Below, piece after piece: positions 1-11,613 of a DNA stretch of 60,973 nt. The stretch is from NCBI GenBank assembly GCA_015061845.1, contig SUVT01000005.1, forward strand, positions 1-60,973. Direction: 5' to 3'. Position numbers and translations under genes: made by a program. Below the pieces are notes generated by a model. The model saw only the letters and a list, made by a program, of their open reading frames with translations. It was not told the origin of the DNA and did not search any database. The stretch is from Lentisphaerota bacterium (GTDB lineage: Bacteria; Verrucomicrobiota; Lentisphaeria; Victivallales; UBA1829). Positions within the stretch are counted from its first letter, which is position 1, and the number at the start of each line of letters is the position of its first letter.

Positions 1-72
1 GCCGTCCATGCGCTTCTGGTTCAGAAATCTGTCCGCAGCAATATCCTCTACAACCAGAAGCGCATGGACGGC
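1..72. repeat. Perfect 21-bp inverted repeat at the window edge
   Basis: Bases 1-21 are the exact reverse complement of bases 52-72, with a 30-base spacer. The right arm is normal pnp coding sequence (NQKRMDG). The left arm starts at base 1 of the window and its translation (AVHALLV) matches PNPase poorly. A foldback at a contig end would give this picture, but a real hairpin cannot be excluded. Confidence 0.85.
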
Positions 73-1215
73 CGCGGTATCACCGATCTCCGTCCCCTCT
101 CCGCTGAAGTCGGACTTCTCCCCGTGGTTCACGGAACAGGTCTCTTCCAGCGCGGTGAAACTCAGGCTCTCGTCGTTGCAACTCTCGGCGGACCCAAAGA
201 CATGCAGGAATATGACAACGTTTGCGGTCTGAACAAACCCAAAAAGTTCTATCTCCACTACAACTTCCCCAACTACTCCGTCGGCGAAGTCGGAAAGATC
301 ACCGGACCCGGCAGACGTGAAATCGGACACGGAAACCTCGCAGAACGTTCTGTTGCACAGGTCTTCCCGCAGGATTTCCCCTACACTGTCCGCTGTGTCT
401 CTGAAATCATGTCCTCCAACGGTTCCACCTCCATGGCAAGTGTCTGCGGTGCAACTCTGGCTCTGATGGATGCCGGTGTGCCCATCACCTCTCCTGTCGT
501 CGGCATCTCCTGCGGTCTCGTCACTGACGAAACCGGTAAGGAACTGATCCTGACCGACATCATCGGTGCAGAAGACCACTTCGGCGACATGGACTTCAAG
601 GTTTGCGGAAGCAAGAAGGGTATCACCGGATTCCAGCTCGACCTGAAGCTCCCCGGAATCCCCATCGACACACTGGTTCGCGCTATGGCGCAGAACAAGG
701 AAGCCCGTAACAAGATCATGGATGTCGTTACCAACTGCATCCCGGCTCCCCGCGAAGAAGTCAGCCCCAATGCACCTCAGATGTGTGTTGTTCATATCAA
801 TCCCGATAAGATCGGTGCTCTCATCGGTACCGGTGGAAAGAATATCAAGGAAATCACCGAATCCACCAACTCCCAGATCGATATCCAGGATGATGGATCC
901 GTCAGCATCCTCGCTCAGAACAAGGCTGTTCTGGATGAAGTCAAACGCAAGATCGACTTCTTCACCGCTGAAGCTGAAATCGGAAAAGTCTACCGCGGTC
1001 TTGTCAAGACTGTCAAAGACTTCGGTGCTTTCGTGGAAATCCTTCCCGGACAGGATGGACTTCTCCACATCTCCGAAATGGCAGATTACCGCGTGAACTG
1101 CGTTACCGACATCTGCAAAGAAGGCGATTATGTCACCGTCAAAGTCGTTGATATCGACCGCAGCGGCAAGATCCGCCTGAGCCGCAAGGCTGCTTTGGAA
1201 GACATGGATAAATAA
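1..1215 (+). CDS. pnp: Polyribonucleotide nucleotidyltransferase (PNPase), 3' part
   Basis: C-terminal 404 residues of PNPase, the phosphorolytic 3'-5' exoribonuclease of mRNA decay. The reading frame is open at the left edge. Visible in order are the second RNase PH core (MDGRGITDLRPLSAEVGLL, then GTGLFQRGETQALV), the motif SNGSTSMASVCGATLALMDAG, a KH domain (IGTGGKNIKEITESTNSQID) and a C-terminal S1 domain (GKVYRGLVKTVKDFGAFVEI). Codon use is strongly biased, as expected for a highly expressed gene. The gene is followed by a strong bidirectional terminator. The first seven codons lie in an inverted repeat and fit the family poorly, so they may be an assembly artefact. The identification itself is secure. 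Confidence 0.96.
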   Translation, partial: AVHALLVQKSVRSNILYNQKRMDGRGITDLRPLSAEVGLLPVVHGTGLFQRGETQALVVATLGGPKDMQEYDNVCGLNKPKKFYLHYNFPNYSVGEVGKITGPGRREIGHGNLAERSVAQVFPQDFPYTVRCVSEIMSSNGSTSMASVCGATLALMDAGVPITSPVVGISCGLVTDETGKELILTDIIGAEDHFGDMDFKVCGSKKGITGFQLDLKLPGIPIDTLVRAMAQNKEARNKIMDVVTNCIPAPREEVSPNAPQMCVVHINPDKIGALIGTGGKNIKEITESTNSQIDIQDDGSVSILAQNKAVLDEVKRKIDFFTAEAEIGKVYRGLVKTVKDFGAFVEILPGQDGLLHISEMADYRVNCVTDICKEGDYVTVKVVDIDRSGKIRLSRKAALEDMDK

Positions 1216-1242
1216 TTATCCGTTTCCCCTCAAAAAAAATCA

Positions 1243-1275
1243 AGCCGTTCAGCGTAAAAACTGAACGGCTTTTTT
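1243..1275 (+). terminator. Bidirectional intrinsic terminator after pnp
   Basis: Perfect 10-bp stem, AGCCGTTCAG at 1243-1252 and CTGAACGGCT at 1261-1270, with an 8-base loop. A T run follows on the plus strand, and an A run before the stem serves as a T run on the minus strand. It lies between convergent pnp and the DUF1805 gene and can serve both. Confidence 0.9.
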
Positions 1276-1327
1276 ATTGAGGCAATCGTAAAGTTCCGGA
1301 ATTGCCTCTATTGATTATGAATAAAAA

Positions 1328-1609
1328 TCAATTCATTTTGAGAAGAGCTTCTGCACCGGACATTCCGACAGTCACCCCCATTTCAACAGCTTTTTCAGAA
1401 CATGCCTTTACTTCGGCAGACATCATGTCATGGAAACTGTTGACACCAGAAACGATTGCAAGAGCATGTCCGAATTTATTTGCTGCTTCCAGACTGAAAT
1501 ATCCGCATCCGAGAGCTCCGGTTTCCCCGGAAATAAACAGAAGATTGCAACCCGAAAACGGAATCCGGTAGGATGTAAACTGTTTTCCGCCTACTGTAAT
1601 AATTTCCAT
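1328..1609 (-). CDS. DUF1805 (YunC-like) family protein
   Basis: Small 93-residue soluble protein of the DUF1805/YunC family, whose biochemical role is unknown. It shows the family pattern SGETGALGCGYFSL in the middle, then IVSGVNSFHDMMSAEVKACS and a C-terminal GMSGAEALLKMN. The start has AGGAAAAG upstream at suitable distance. It is the last gene of the minus-strand run that begins at gyrB, 57 bp after the SGNH hydrolase gene, and ends just before the shared terminator with pnp. Nothing in the context points to a specific job. Confidence 0.75.
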   Translation of the reverse strand: MEIITVGGKQFTSYRIPFSGCNLLFISGETGALGCGYFSLEAANKFGHALAIVSGVNSFHDMMSAEVKACSEKAVEMGVTVGMSGAEALLKMN

Positions 1610-1666
1610 TTTCTTTTCCTTTCGTTCGTTGTTTTTAGATTTCTCTCATCCCCGGAGGAAATGAAA

Positions 1667-2590
1667 TTATTTATTATATTTTTTCATTGTTTCAGCCGCC
1701 AATTTCCGGAGGATCCGACAGGATTTTCCGGAAAGATCCGGCCGCGTATAGGTTATCTTTTCTGCATCTTCATTGAACAGGAAAGAATACCAGATACAAG
1801 CCTGAAGATATTGTCCATGTTCATTCAAATGAATGGCATCAATTCCCAGACTCTGTTTGTTACCTTTTCTATACCAGAAATGTCTTCCGACAGGATCAGA
1901 GGAACGGGGCGGCAAATCCGGCGCGATAAACGCTTCGATCTGTTTCCGGGAAGGTACTGTATATTGGTAATACGGCGATTTTCGCGCAAGTGCGACACCT
2001 TCTCCAACAGGGATAATACGGAAATTATTCTCTTTTGCCAACCGGGAATAAGTGGCAATAATTCTATCAGACATCTCTTCCTGACCGAATTTCCATTGCG
2101 CAAATTTTGGAGAATCTGCCCGGTATGCCCAAGTTTGCTGTATAACGATCTCTGCCTTAGGATTGAACTTTTTGATATACGCGATCAGCTCATTGGCATG
2201 AGGCTGATAAAATTTATAATCCCAGCTTTGCGGACTGCCTTGCTGAATGGTGATGATATCATACTTATTATTTTTGAGAAGCTCGTTAACATTCCCTTTC
2301 CGGGTGATTGTTTTTGCGGGATTTCCGGAATTCCAAACGTTGATGACATAAAGCTCAGCCTTTGGATCGGCTTCTGCGATTTTCAGATTTTTTGCATGTC
2401 GTTCAAAAACACAACCGCCGATATAGGCACTGGTAAGCTCTATGGAATGTTTTTTTTCATGTGCAACCAAATGCGGAAGATTGCGTCCGACACAGATTGA
2501 AAAACTGTTTCCGATCATTAAAACTTTCAACTCTTTCGCTGCAACGGAAAAGAAGATTCCAACAGCCAAAATCATTAAAACTTTTTTCAT
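1667..2590 (-). CDS. Secreted SGNH/GDSL-type hydrolase (DUF4886-like)
   Basis: A 307-residue protein with a signal peptide (MKKVLMILAVGIFFSVAAK). Directly after it comes block I of the SGNH fold, LMIGNSFS, with the presumed nucleophilic serine. The C-terminal IDAIHLNEHGQYL supplies the Asp-x-x-His pair. Spacing and overall sequence resemble DUF4886. Family members are esterases or acyl hydrolases, so removal of acyl groups from an exported carbohydrate is likely but the substrate is unknown. I chose the ATG at 2590 because GAAGGAG lies 7-8 bases upstream; an in-frame TTG two codons earlier is less likely. It starts 22 bp after the dGTPase-like gene and is probably co-transcribed. Confidence 0.75.
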   Translation of the reverse strand: MKKVLMILAVGIFFSVAAKELKVLMIGNSFSICVGRNLPHLVAHEKKHSIELTSAYIGGCVFERHAKNLKIAEADPKAELYVINVWNSGNPAKTITRKGNVNELLKNNKYDIITIQQGSPQSWDYKFYQPHANELIAYIKKFNPKAEIVIQQTWAYRADSPKFAQWKFGQEEMSDRIIATYSRLAKENNFRIIPVGEGVALARKSPYYQYTVPSRKQIEAFIAPDLPPRSSDPVGRHFWYRKGNKQSLGIDAIHLNEHGQYLQACIWYSFLFNEDAEKITYTRPDLSGKSCRILRKLAAETMKKYNK

Positions 2591-2612
2591 TTTCAAGCTC
2601 CTTCTGAAATGA

Positions 2613-3761
2613 TTATATCAACAATCCGCAAATGCGTGTAAACTCTTTTTGAGCAAACACATCTGTCATTCCGGCAATATAATCTGCAGCTGCGCGGTAA
2701 AGACCATCTGTTTCGATCCGTTTGATTGCTGAATTCCCCATCTCTTCCGGATTCCGGGTGTACGCCTCAAACAAAGCGGACATCCGGGAAAGAGACATGC
2801 CGTTCAGACGTTCCAATTTCGGATGAAAATAGAGATTTTTATAAAGAAAATCACGCAGTTCCAGAGTCTCTTTTTCATATTCCGGACTGAATGAGATCAA
2901 TTTCCGGTCAAGCTCACGGACAATGCCGGAGTTTGCCGGGTTCTGTTCCGTCAGTAACTTATCAGAATAACAAATGGCATCACGCACCATATTGTCGATC
3001 AGACAGCGGATGGCATAAGATTCAAACCGTTCCGCACCGGCTTCGGCAAGCCCGGTCTCTTTGACACGTTCCACAGCCCGTTCCCAGACAGCCATGCCTT
3101 TCAGCATTTCCGAACTGATCAAGCCGGAATCGAAGCCGTCATCCAAATCATGCCCGTAGTAGGTCAAATCGTCCGCCAGGTCTGCGATCTGCGCTTCCAG
3201 AGACTGATGCAGCGGAAGGATTTTTCCATTGAGTTTAGTTTTTCCCGCTTCCCGGTGTTTCACCAAACCAGCCCGGACTTCCCAGGTCAGGTTGATCCCA
3301 TCGTAAGAAGGATATTTGATTTCAAGATGATCCACGATCCGCAAAGCCTGCAGATTGTGATCAAAGCCGCCATGGGATGCCATGATCTTATTCAAAGCCC
3401 GCTCTCCGGCATGTCCGAAAGGAGTATGCCCAAGATCATGTGCCAGAGAGATCGTTTCTGCCAGATCTTCATTCAAATACAGTGACCGTGCCATGGTTCG
3501 GGAAATTGCCGCAACTTCAATGGTATGGGTCAAACGGGTTCGCATGTGATCGCCGGAACCGCTCAGAAAAACCTGCGTTTTGTGTTCCAGTCTGCGGAAC
3601 GCCTTGGAGTGAAGGATCCGGTCACGGTCACGCTGAAAATCTGTCCGGAACGGATGCTGTTCCTCCGGATATACTCTGCCCTGTGATTCACTGTTCTTCA
3701 CCGCATAGGGTGCAAGAGAGGTATTTTCATCCTGACACTGAACTCGTAAATCACGGATCAT
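2613..3761 (-). CDS. dgt: dGTP triphosphohydrolase-like HD protein
   Basis: A 382-residue HD-superfamily protein of the dGTPase-like type, which hydrolyses dNTPs to nucleoside and tripolyphosphate. The N-terminal region carries the family block RVYPEEQHPFRTDFQRDRDR and SKAFRRLEHKTQVF. The metal ligands are seen as H79 (THTIEVAAI) and H108-D109 (AHDLGHTPFGHAGE), with a later D in LADDLTYYGHDLDDG. Its length fits the shorter, non-E. coli class. The start ATG overlaps the stop of the upstream synthase by 4 bases, indicating translational coupling. Substrate preference cannot be told from sequence. Confidence 0.9.
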   Translation of the reverse strand: MIRDLRVQCQDENTSLAPYAVKNSESQGRVYPEEQHPFRTDFQRDRDRILHSKAFRRLEHKTQVFLSGSGDHMRTRLTHTIEVAAISRTMARSLYLNEDLAETISLAHDLGHTPFGHAGERALNKIMASHGGFDHNLQALRIVDHLEIKYPSYDGINLTWEVRAGLVKHREAGKTKLNGKILPLHQSLEAQIADLADDLTYYGHDLDDGFDSGLISSEMLKGMAVWERAVERVKETGLAEAGAERFESYAIRCLIDNMVRDAICYSDKLLTEQNPANSGIVRELDRKLISFSPEYEKETLELRDFLYKNLYFHPKLERLNGMSLSRMSALFEAYTRNPEEMGNSAIKRIETDGLYRAAADYIAGMTDVFAQKEFTRICGLLI

Positions 3762-5089
3762 TTATCGTTCTCCGTGAAAAGTTCGGGCAGATACCGCCGC
3801 AGAAGAGCAAACATTTCATCATCACTGATCGTTGTTGTTCTTCCGCCGGCATACTCGTTATCGATCCAGTTTTTGATTTCAATGATTCCGGGAGAGTCTT
3901 TTCTCATACCGATCGCTGCGGGGAACTTGGACTGTACCCAATATGCGATTCCGGCAAGTCCGGAAGTATTGGAAACAGCCACCTTGCAGGGACGGTTCAA
4001 CAGAGTTTCTGTATCAAAGATGTTGTAAATCTCTTCATTTTTGTTCAAACCATCAGCATGAACGCCCGCCCGGGTCGTGTTGAAATCATCGCCGACAAAA
4101 GGATAATTTGCCGGGATGGGACTGTTCATCTTACGATAGAAGTTTGCCATATCTGTGATGGCAGTCGTATCCGGACCATCTTCACGGTGTCCGGCAAGAC
4201 TGAGCCACTGGATGACCATTCCTTCCAGCGGCGGGTTTCCGGTACGTTCTCCATAGCCGAGGAATGTGGAGTTCACAGAAGCACAACCGTAAAGCCATGC
4301 ACAAACACCGTTTGCAGAAACATGGTGAAAATCGTTATGACCATGCCATTCCAGCTGACTGCTTGACACATCTGTTTCACGGCGGATCATGGTCAGCATG
4401 GAGGGAATTCCACGGGGTACAGGTACTTTTTCATAAGGCAAACCGTAGCCCATAGTATCGCAAAGACGGAATTTCACATTGATCCCGGCAGATTTTCCAA
4501 GTTCATCCAGTTCATTGATCATGGGGATCACAAAACCCTCGATATCAGCGCGGGTCACATCTTCAAGATGGCAGCGCGGCACGATTCCATGTTCCAGTGC
4601 AGCTGCAACAACATCCTTATACCCATCCAGTGCCTGACGTCTGTTTTTCCGCAGTTTCAGAAAAATATGGTAATCGGAACAGGAGGTGAGGATCCCGGTT
4701 TCTTTCAGCTGCATCGCTTTAACAAGATCAAAATCTTTCCGGACAGCCCGGATCCATGCAGTGATTTCCGGAAACTGAAAACCAAGCTCCTGACATGCTT
4801 CAACGGACTTCCGGTCGTTTTCACTGTAAAGAAAGAATTCACTCTGCCGGATCAAACCGCACTTTCCGCCGAGACGGTTCATGAGTTTGTAAAGCTCCAC
4901 GATCTCCTCTTTTGTGTAAGGAACTCTGGATTGCTGACCATCACGGAAAGTGGTGTCGGTGATCCAGAAATCCTCCGGGAGAGCCTGTTCAGCCGGAGGA
5001 GCATCCAGACGGAATGCCGGGACATTGCGATAGGAGAATGTATCCCGGATCAAATTGGGTTCGGAAACATTTTTCAACGTTTTCTTCAT
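3758..5089 (-). CDS. Re-citrate-synthase-like DRE-TIM metallolyase (isopropylmalate synthase superfamily)
   Basis: A 443-residue aldol-type acyl-CoA condensing enzyme. The metal/catalytic block is TDTTFRDGQQSRVPYT at about residue 48, followed by GLIRQSEFFLYSENDR, LKETGILTSCSDYHIFLKLR, PRCHLEDVTRAD, LCDTMGYG, EWHGHNDFHH and NSTFLGYGERTGNPPLEGM. The combination of GLIRQSEFFLYS and SDYHIFLKL is, from my knowledge, typical of the anaerobe Re-face citrate synthases rather than LeuA or CimA, and the protein lacks the C-terminal LeuA regulatory domain. The likely reaction is oxaloacetate plus acetyl-CoA to citrate; homocitrate or citramalate synthesis is the alternative. It overlaps the dGTPase-like gene by 4 bp. 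Confidence 0.68.
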   Translation of the reverse strand: MKKTLKNVSEPNLIRDTFSYRNVPAFRLDAPPAEQALPEDFWITDTTFRDGQQSRVPYTKEEIVELYKLMNRLGGKCGLIRQSEFFLYSENDRKSVEACQELGFQFPEITAWIRAVRKDFDLVKAMQLKETGILTSCSDYHIFLKLRKNRRQALDGYKDVVAAALEHGIVPRCHLEDVTRADIEGFVIPMINELDELGKSAGINVKFRLCDTMGYGLPYEKVPVPRGIPSMLTMIRRETDVSSSQLEWHGHNDFHHVSANGVCAWLYGCASVNSTFLGYGERTGNPPLEGMVIQWLSLAGHREDGPDTTAITDMANFYRKMNSPIPANYPFVGDDFNTTRAGVHADGLNKNEEIYNIFDTETLLNRPCKVAVSNTSGLAGIAYWVQSKFPAAIGMRKDSPGIIEIKNWIDNEYAGGRTTTISDDEMFALLRRYLPELFTENDK

Positions 5090-5135
5090 CGTTCTAACCT
5101 CATTTCAAAGTCCGGCGGAGAGCCGGATATCAGAT

Positions 5136-7670
5136 TCATTTTGCTTTGGGACGGAACCTTGCTCTATTAAGAATGCCGGTACGTCTTGCAGCGGTCCCTT
5201 CGGGAATGATCTGAAATTTTTCCAAAACATTCAAAGCAGAACTTGCATCTTCGATCTTCTGCTTGATCGGATGTTTTTCTGCAATAGAGTAAATTGCTTC
5301 AGCCGCCTTTGTTGCCCACAATCTGCTGGCAGGAGTATCAAATGCGGCTGGCAGATAAAGTGCCATTTTGTAATATTTCAAAGCATCATCATCTTTTCCC
5401 ATCAGTTCCATGGTTCTTCCAGCCTTATACAAGGTCATTGCATAAAGACCGGCTGCAAGATCCTTTTGTTTCAGAATCAGTTCATAAGATTCCAATGCTT
5501 TCTTGTACAAATCCATATTCTGTGATTTCCCGGCGAGGACAAAATTACAATCTCCAATCGAACCGTTTGCAGCATTATACAGGTAGCTGTCGGGATTCAA
5601 AGATAATACTTTTTCATAAAAATCAACAGCTTTTCTATAATCGCCTGAACTCTGAACAATGTGACCACGCAAATAAGCAGCCTTTGCTCTGTACCTGCTG
5701 CCGGGATAATTGCGATCCAGTTGATTCAGAAAATCCAGGGCTTCCGCATACTTCTTGTGATAGACTGCCAGAGATGCCTGCCCGACCAGAACTCTCGCTC
5801 TGTTATCTGCCAATGCCGACTTACGGCGCAGCTCGTTAAAGATTCCCATTACTTTTTCATAGGAATCTGTCGAAAAATTCTGTTCTGCCAAACGGTACAT
5901 GGCATCGAAAGTAACTTGAGAATCCGGCCAGGCATATTCAAGATCATGGGTGGCACGTTCTGCATAATAATCATTATTCAGTGTACGGTAGATATAGATC
6001 CGCCAATTTGCAGCCTCTATACTCTGAGTAGATCTCGGAAATTCCCGGATCAAACGCTCCAGAAGCTCAAGAGCTTTCATAGCATCACCTGAAACGAATG
6101 CCAATCTTCCACCGCGAAGAAGTGCTTCCTGAGTGTAATTGGCTTCCCGGTCATTTCTGACAGAATACCGTACATACTCTTTCCACGCAGCATTATTACC
6201 GCTGGCCTCCATTGCAATGGCATTCATATATACTGCATCGGTATACATCTTGTCATCACCTTTTTCACGGAAAAATTGTTCCAGGATACTCAAAGCCTGC
6301 TTGTAGTCTTTCACTGTCAGCAAGCAATAAGCTGCTTGATACAAAGCCTTCCGCCGCCATGCGGGATATTGCTTAGCCACCATCTGAAAATTCTTCGCTG
6401 CATCAGAATATTTTTTATCTCCAAGCAGAGTTTCTGCATAAAGATAATACCGTTCGCCGCCCTTTGCTCCGGAAAAGTAAGCATCCATAAGCTTGAGCGT
6501 TTTTTCCGGAAGTTTGATCTTGGCGGAAATCCGGGAAAGACAACGCATTGCATGATGCTTTGATTTCTCAGTAACAGCAGAATTTTCAACCAGTTCTGTA
6601 TATGTCCGGCTGGCATCGGAATACTTCTCTGCACTCATAAGGATGTCGGAAACTTCTTCCAGAAACTTCACAGATATGAAGTCACCTTTGAACAGGCTCA
6701 TTGTCTTCAAAGCAAGATCAGCAGAAGCCTTTTTATTTCCGGCGGAATGGATCACCAGCAGCAAACGATTGAGCGTCTTGAACAGCTCATTCTTATCCGG
6801 AGCGCAGTTATATGCCGCTGAATACGCTTCCGCTGCAACATTGGGATATCCTGCTTTTGCTGCAGTATCACCGATCATTGACAATGCTGGATAGCTCAGG
6901 TCATTTCCACTGTAATCATCGAGTACTTTGTACTTTGCCCAAACACCCGGGATATTTTTTACGGGACCGGTCTTGATTTGGAAAAGAGTATTCAACATCT
7001 GTATTCTTTTCTGAGCATCCGGATTTTTTACCTCCGGATGATTCAGCAAAGCCTCCGCAACCTTCTTTGTCTGCGATGTAAAAATTTGACAGTAGATCCC
7101 GCGTTCCCACGCTACCACCTGCAGTTTGGTTGCCTTGTTCTTCTGACCGAAAAAGCCTGTTGATGTCTCTTTTCCGATGGTGAAGTAAAGGTCTGCTGCC
7201 TTTGCCAGATTGCCGAGTCTTTCGTATGCCCGCGCAAGAGAGAATAAAGCATGAACTCTCCGCGGATTATCAACGGTCAATGCGCCAAGGATCCGTTCGA
7301 TATGCTTTCTTGCCGCATCCGGTTGGTTCTGCATCAAAAGAATATCAGCGGTCCACATGGTGACGGCAACAGGATCGGCTCCGGGAAATGCCTGCTGATA
7401 TTCCTTCAAAATCTTCTTTGCCTGTTCAGGAGATTTTCCCAGAACAAGAGAATCTATCCAGCGTTCATAGGCATCTTTTTCACCGGCAATATCTTTTACC
7501 TCACGGGCACGCTCAAGGTACCCCTGATAAAAACTTGCGGCTGTAAAATAGTCATTCTGACGGAATGCCTCATCCCCGGCATTCTTCTCACGGTAATCCG
7601 CACAAAGAAACGCCGGGATCAGAAACAGTCCCAGAAGAGATGCTTTCATGTAACCGGAACGAATGGTCAA
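5136..7670 (-). CDS. Large exported tetratricopeptide-repeat protein
   Basis: An 844-residue protein with a signal peptide (KASLLGLFLIPAFLCADY) followed almost entirely by TPR-type helical hairpins. Examples are VHALFSLARAYERLGNLAKAADLYF, AAEAYSAAYNCAPDKNE and RAKAAYLRGHIVQSSGDYRKAVDFYEKVL. No enzyme motif is visible, so it is likely a periplasmic or envelope scaffold. The start is uncertain: TTG at 7670 has AGGA nine bases upstream, while the ATG at 7649 sits right before the signal peptide with a weak site. It lies 14 bp after recA and 46 bp before the synthase gene, within the gyrB-recA run. Confidence 0.8.
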   Translation of the reverse strand: MTIRSGYMKASLLGLFLIPAFLCADYREKNAGDEAFRQNDYFTAASFYQGYLERAREVKDIAGEKDAYERWIDSLVLGKSPEQAKKILKEYQQAFPGADPVAVTMWTADILLMQNQPDAARKHIERILGALTVDNPRRVHALFSLARAYERLGNLAKAADLYFTIGKETSTGFFGQKNKATKLQVVAWERGIYCQIFTSQTKKVAEALLNHPEVKNPDAQKRIQMLNTLFQIKTGPVKNIPGVWAKYKVLDDYSGNDLSYPALSMIGDTAAKAGYPNVAAEAYSAAYNCAPDKNELFKTLNRLLLVIHSAGNKKASADLALKTMSLFKGDFISVKFLEEVSDILMSAEKYSDASRTYTELVENSAVTEKSKHHAMRCLSRISAKIKLPEKTLKLMDAYFSGAKGGERYYLYAETLLGDKKYSDAAKNFQMVAKQYPAWRRKALYQAAYCLLTVKDYKQALSILEQFFREKGDDKMYTDAVYMNAIAMEASGNNAAWKEYVRYSVRNDREANYTQEALLRGGRLAFVSGDAMKALELLERLIREFPRSTQSIEAANWRIYIYRTLNNDYYAERATHDLEYAWPDSQVTFDAMYRLAEQNFSTDSYEKVMGIFNELRRKSALADNRARVLVGQASLAVYHKKYAEALDFLNQLDRNYPGSRYRAKAAYLRGHIVQSSGDYRKAVDFYEKVLSLNPDSYLYNAANGSIGDCNFVLAGKSQNMDLYKKALESYELILKQKDLAAGLYAMTLYKAGRTMELMGKDDDALKYYKMALYLPAAFDTPASRLWATKAAEAIYSIAEKHPIKQKIEDASSALNVLEKFQIIPEGTAARRTGILNRARFRPKAK

Positions 7671-7684
7671 TTTCAGAATTCCTG

Positions 7685-8782
7685 TTATTTATCCCCGGCG
7701 GGTTCTGCAGGAGCTGCCGCTGCCGGCGGTGCAGCAGGTTCTTTCACCGCTGTACCCTGCTTTTCTGCGACCTTTTCGAGAATGCGTTTTACAATTCGGT
7801 CCGCAAGTTCCTTATCTTCAGAGAGAAGAACTTTTGCCTTTTCAGCACCCTGTGCAAGCTGTTCGCCTTCAAAGGAGAGCCAGGAACCGCGTTTTTCGAT
7901 CACACCGTTTTCAAGTCCTGCATCGACAATGGAACCGGAACGGGAGATCCCTTCATTCCAGTTGATGTCGAATTCAGCAGTACGGAACGGGGGCGCAAGT
8001 TTGTTTTTGACAACTTTCACACGGGTTCTTGCCGCCTGAACATTGCCGTCGCTGTCCTTGATTGCTCCGGCACGGCGGATATCCATACGGATGGAGCTGT
8101 AGAATTTCAGTGCATTACCGCCTGTGGTGGTTTCAGGGTTGCCGAACATCACGCCGATCTTTTCGCGGATCTGGTTTGTGAAGATACAGCAGGTGCGGCT
8201 GCGGCTGATGGCGCCGGTAAGTTTTCTCAAAGCCTGAGACATCATTCTTGCCTGGAGCCCGACGAATGAGTCGCCGATTTCGCCTTCGATTTCAGCCTTG
8301 GGAACCAGAGCTGCCACAGAGTCAACGACAAGCACGTCAACAGAGTTGCTTCGGATCAGCATATCTGCAATATTCAGAGCATCTTCACCGCAGTCAGGCT
8401 GGGCAATCAGCAATTCTTCCACATTCACCCCGATCTTGCGGGCATAAATGGGGTCGACAGCATGTTCAGCGTCAATGATAGCCGCCACACCGCCTGCGCG
8501 CTGGGCGTTGGCGATCACATGCATACAAAGTGTGGTTTTACCGGAAGATTCCGGTCCGTAAATTTCGATTACGCGCCCGCGGGGAAGTCCCATGATCCCC
8601 AGGGCAATATCAAGGGAAAGCGCTCCGGTACTGATTACCGGAATATCTGTCACCCGGTTATCACCGAGCTTCATGATGGAGCCTTTTCCATACTCTTTTT
8701 CAATCTGTCCGAGAGCGATTTCCAGATTTTTTTCCTTCTGGATCTGTTCGGGTCGTTTCTGAGCACCTTTGTCGTCAGCCAT
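7685..8782 (-). CDS. recA: Recombinase RecA
   Basis: A 365-residue RecA, the ATP-dependent strand-exchange protein of homologous recombination and SOS induction. Walker A is GPESSGKT (residues 76-83). Walker B is [14 protein letters not shown], loop L1 is [21 protein letters not shown] and loop L2 is [21 protein letters not shown]. The C-terminal tail is Ala/Pro-rich instead of strongly acidic. The ATG at 8782 is preferred over the upstream TTG because AAAGGA lies 7 bases before it. recA starts only 38 bp after gyrB ends; I see no LexA-box-like palindrome in that gap. Confidence 0.97.
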   Translation of the reverse strand: MADDKGAQKRPEQIQKEKNLEIALGQIEKEYGKGSIMKLGDNRVTDIPVISTGALSLDIALGIMGLPRGRVIEIYGPESSGKTTLCMHVIANAQRAGGVAAIIDAEHAVDPIYARKIGVNVEELLIAQPDCGEDALNIADMLIRSNSVDVLVVDSVAALVPKAEIEGEIGDSFVGLQARMMSQALRKLTGAISRSRTCCIFTNQIREKIGVMFGNPETTTGGNALKFYSSIRMDIRRAGAIKDSDGNVQAARTRVKVVKNKLAPPFRTAEFDINWNEGISRSGSIVDAGLENGVIEKRGSWLSFEGEQLAQGAEKAKVLLSEDKELADRIVKRILEKVAEKQGTAVKEPAAPPAAAAPAEPAGDK

Positions 8783-8820
8783 TGCAATATCCTTTCGTAA
8801 AAATGTTTGGGGCTCAGCCG

Positions 8821-11421
<2,601 letters not shown>

Positions 11422-11439
11422 CTATTTTTCTACATTGGA

Positions 11440-11467
11440 AATATACTCCAAAATGGGAAAAAATCAA
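11440..11467 (-). promoter_or_regulatory. Predicted gyrB promoter
   Basis: On the minus strand a TTGATT box (11462-11467) and a TATATT box (11440-11445) are separated by 16 bases, about 50 bp upstream of gyrB. This would drive the whole gyrB-recA run. Prediction only. Confidence 0.6.
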
Positions 11468-11530
11468 GAAAAAAACAGTTGAAATATCCATGATTTTGCG
11501 CTTTTTTACAATTTTCTGAAAAATGGAAAA

Positions 11531-11585
11531 GGGGCTGCTGCAAAACCTGAATGCAGAAAACGCATTTTGGTTTTGCAACAGCCCC
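11531..11585 (-). terminator. Intrinsic terminator after the DUF4838 gene
   Basis: A 17-bp stem with one mismatch (arms 11531-11547 and 11569-11585). On the minus strand it is followed by a T-rich tail. It ends the AraC - GH30 - DUF4838 operon and insulates it from gyrB, which begins 140 bp further on the same strand. Confidence 0.85.
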
Positions 11586-11613
11586 CGGGATCAAATTCTG
11601 TTCCGGAGAGATT

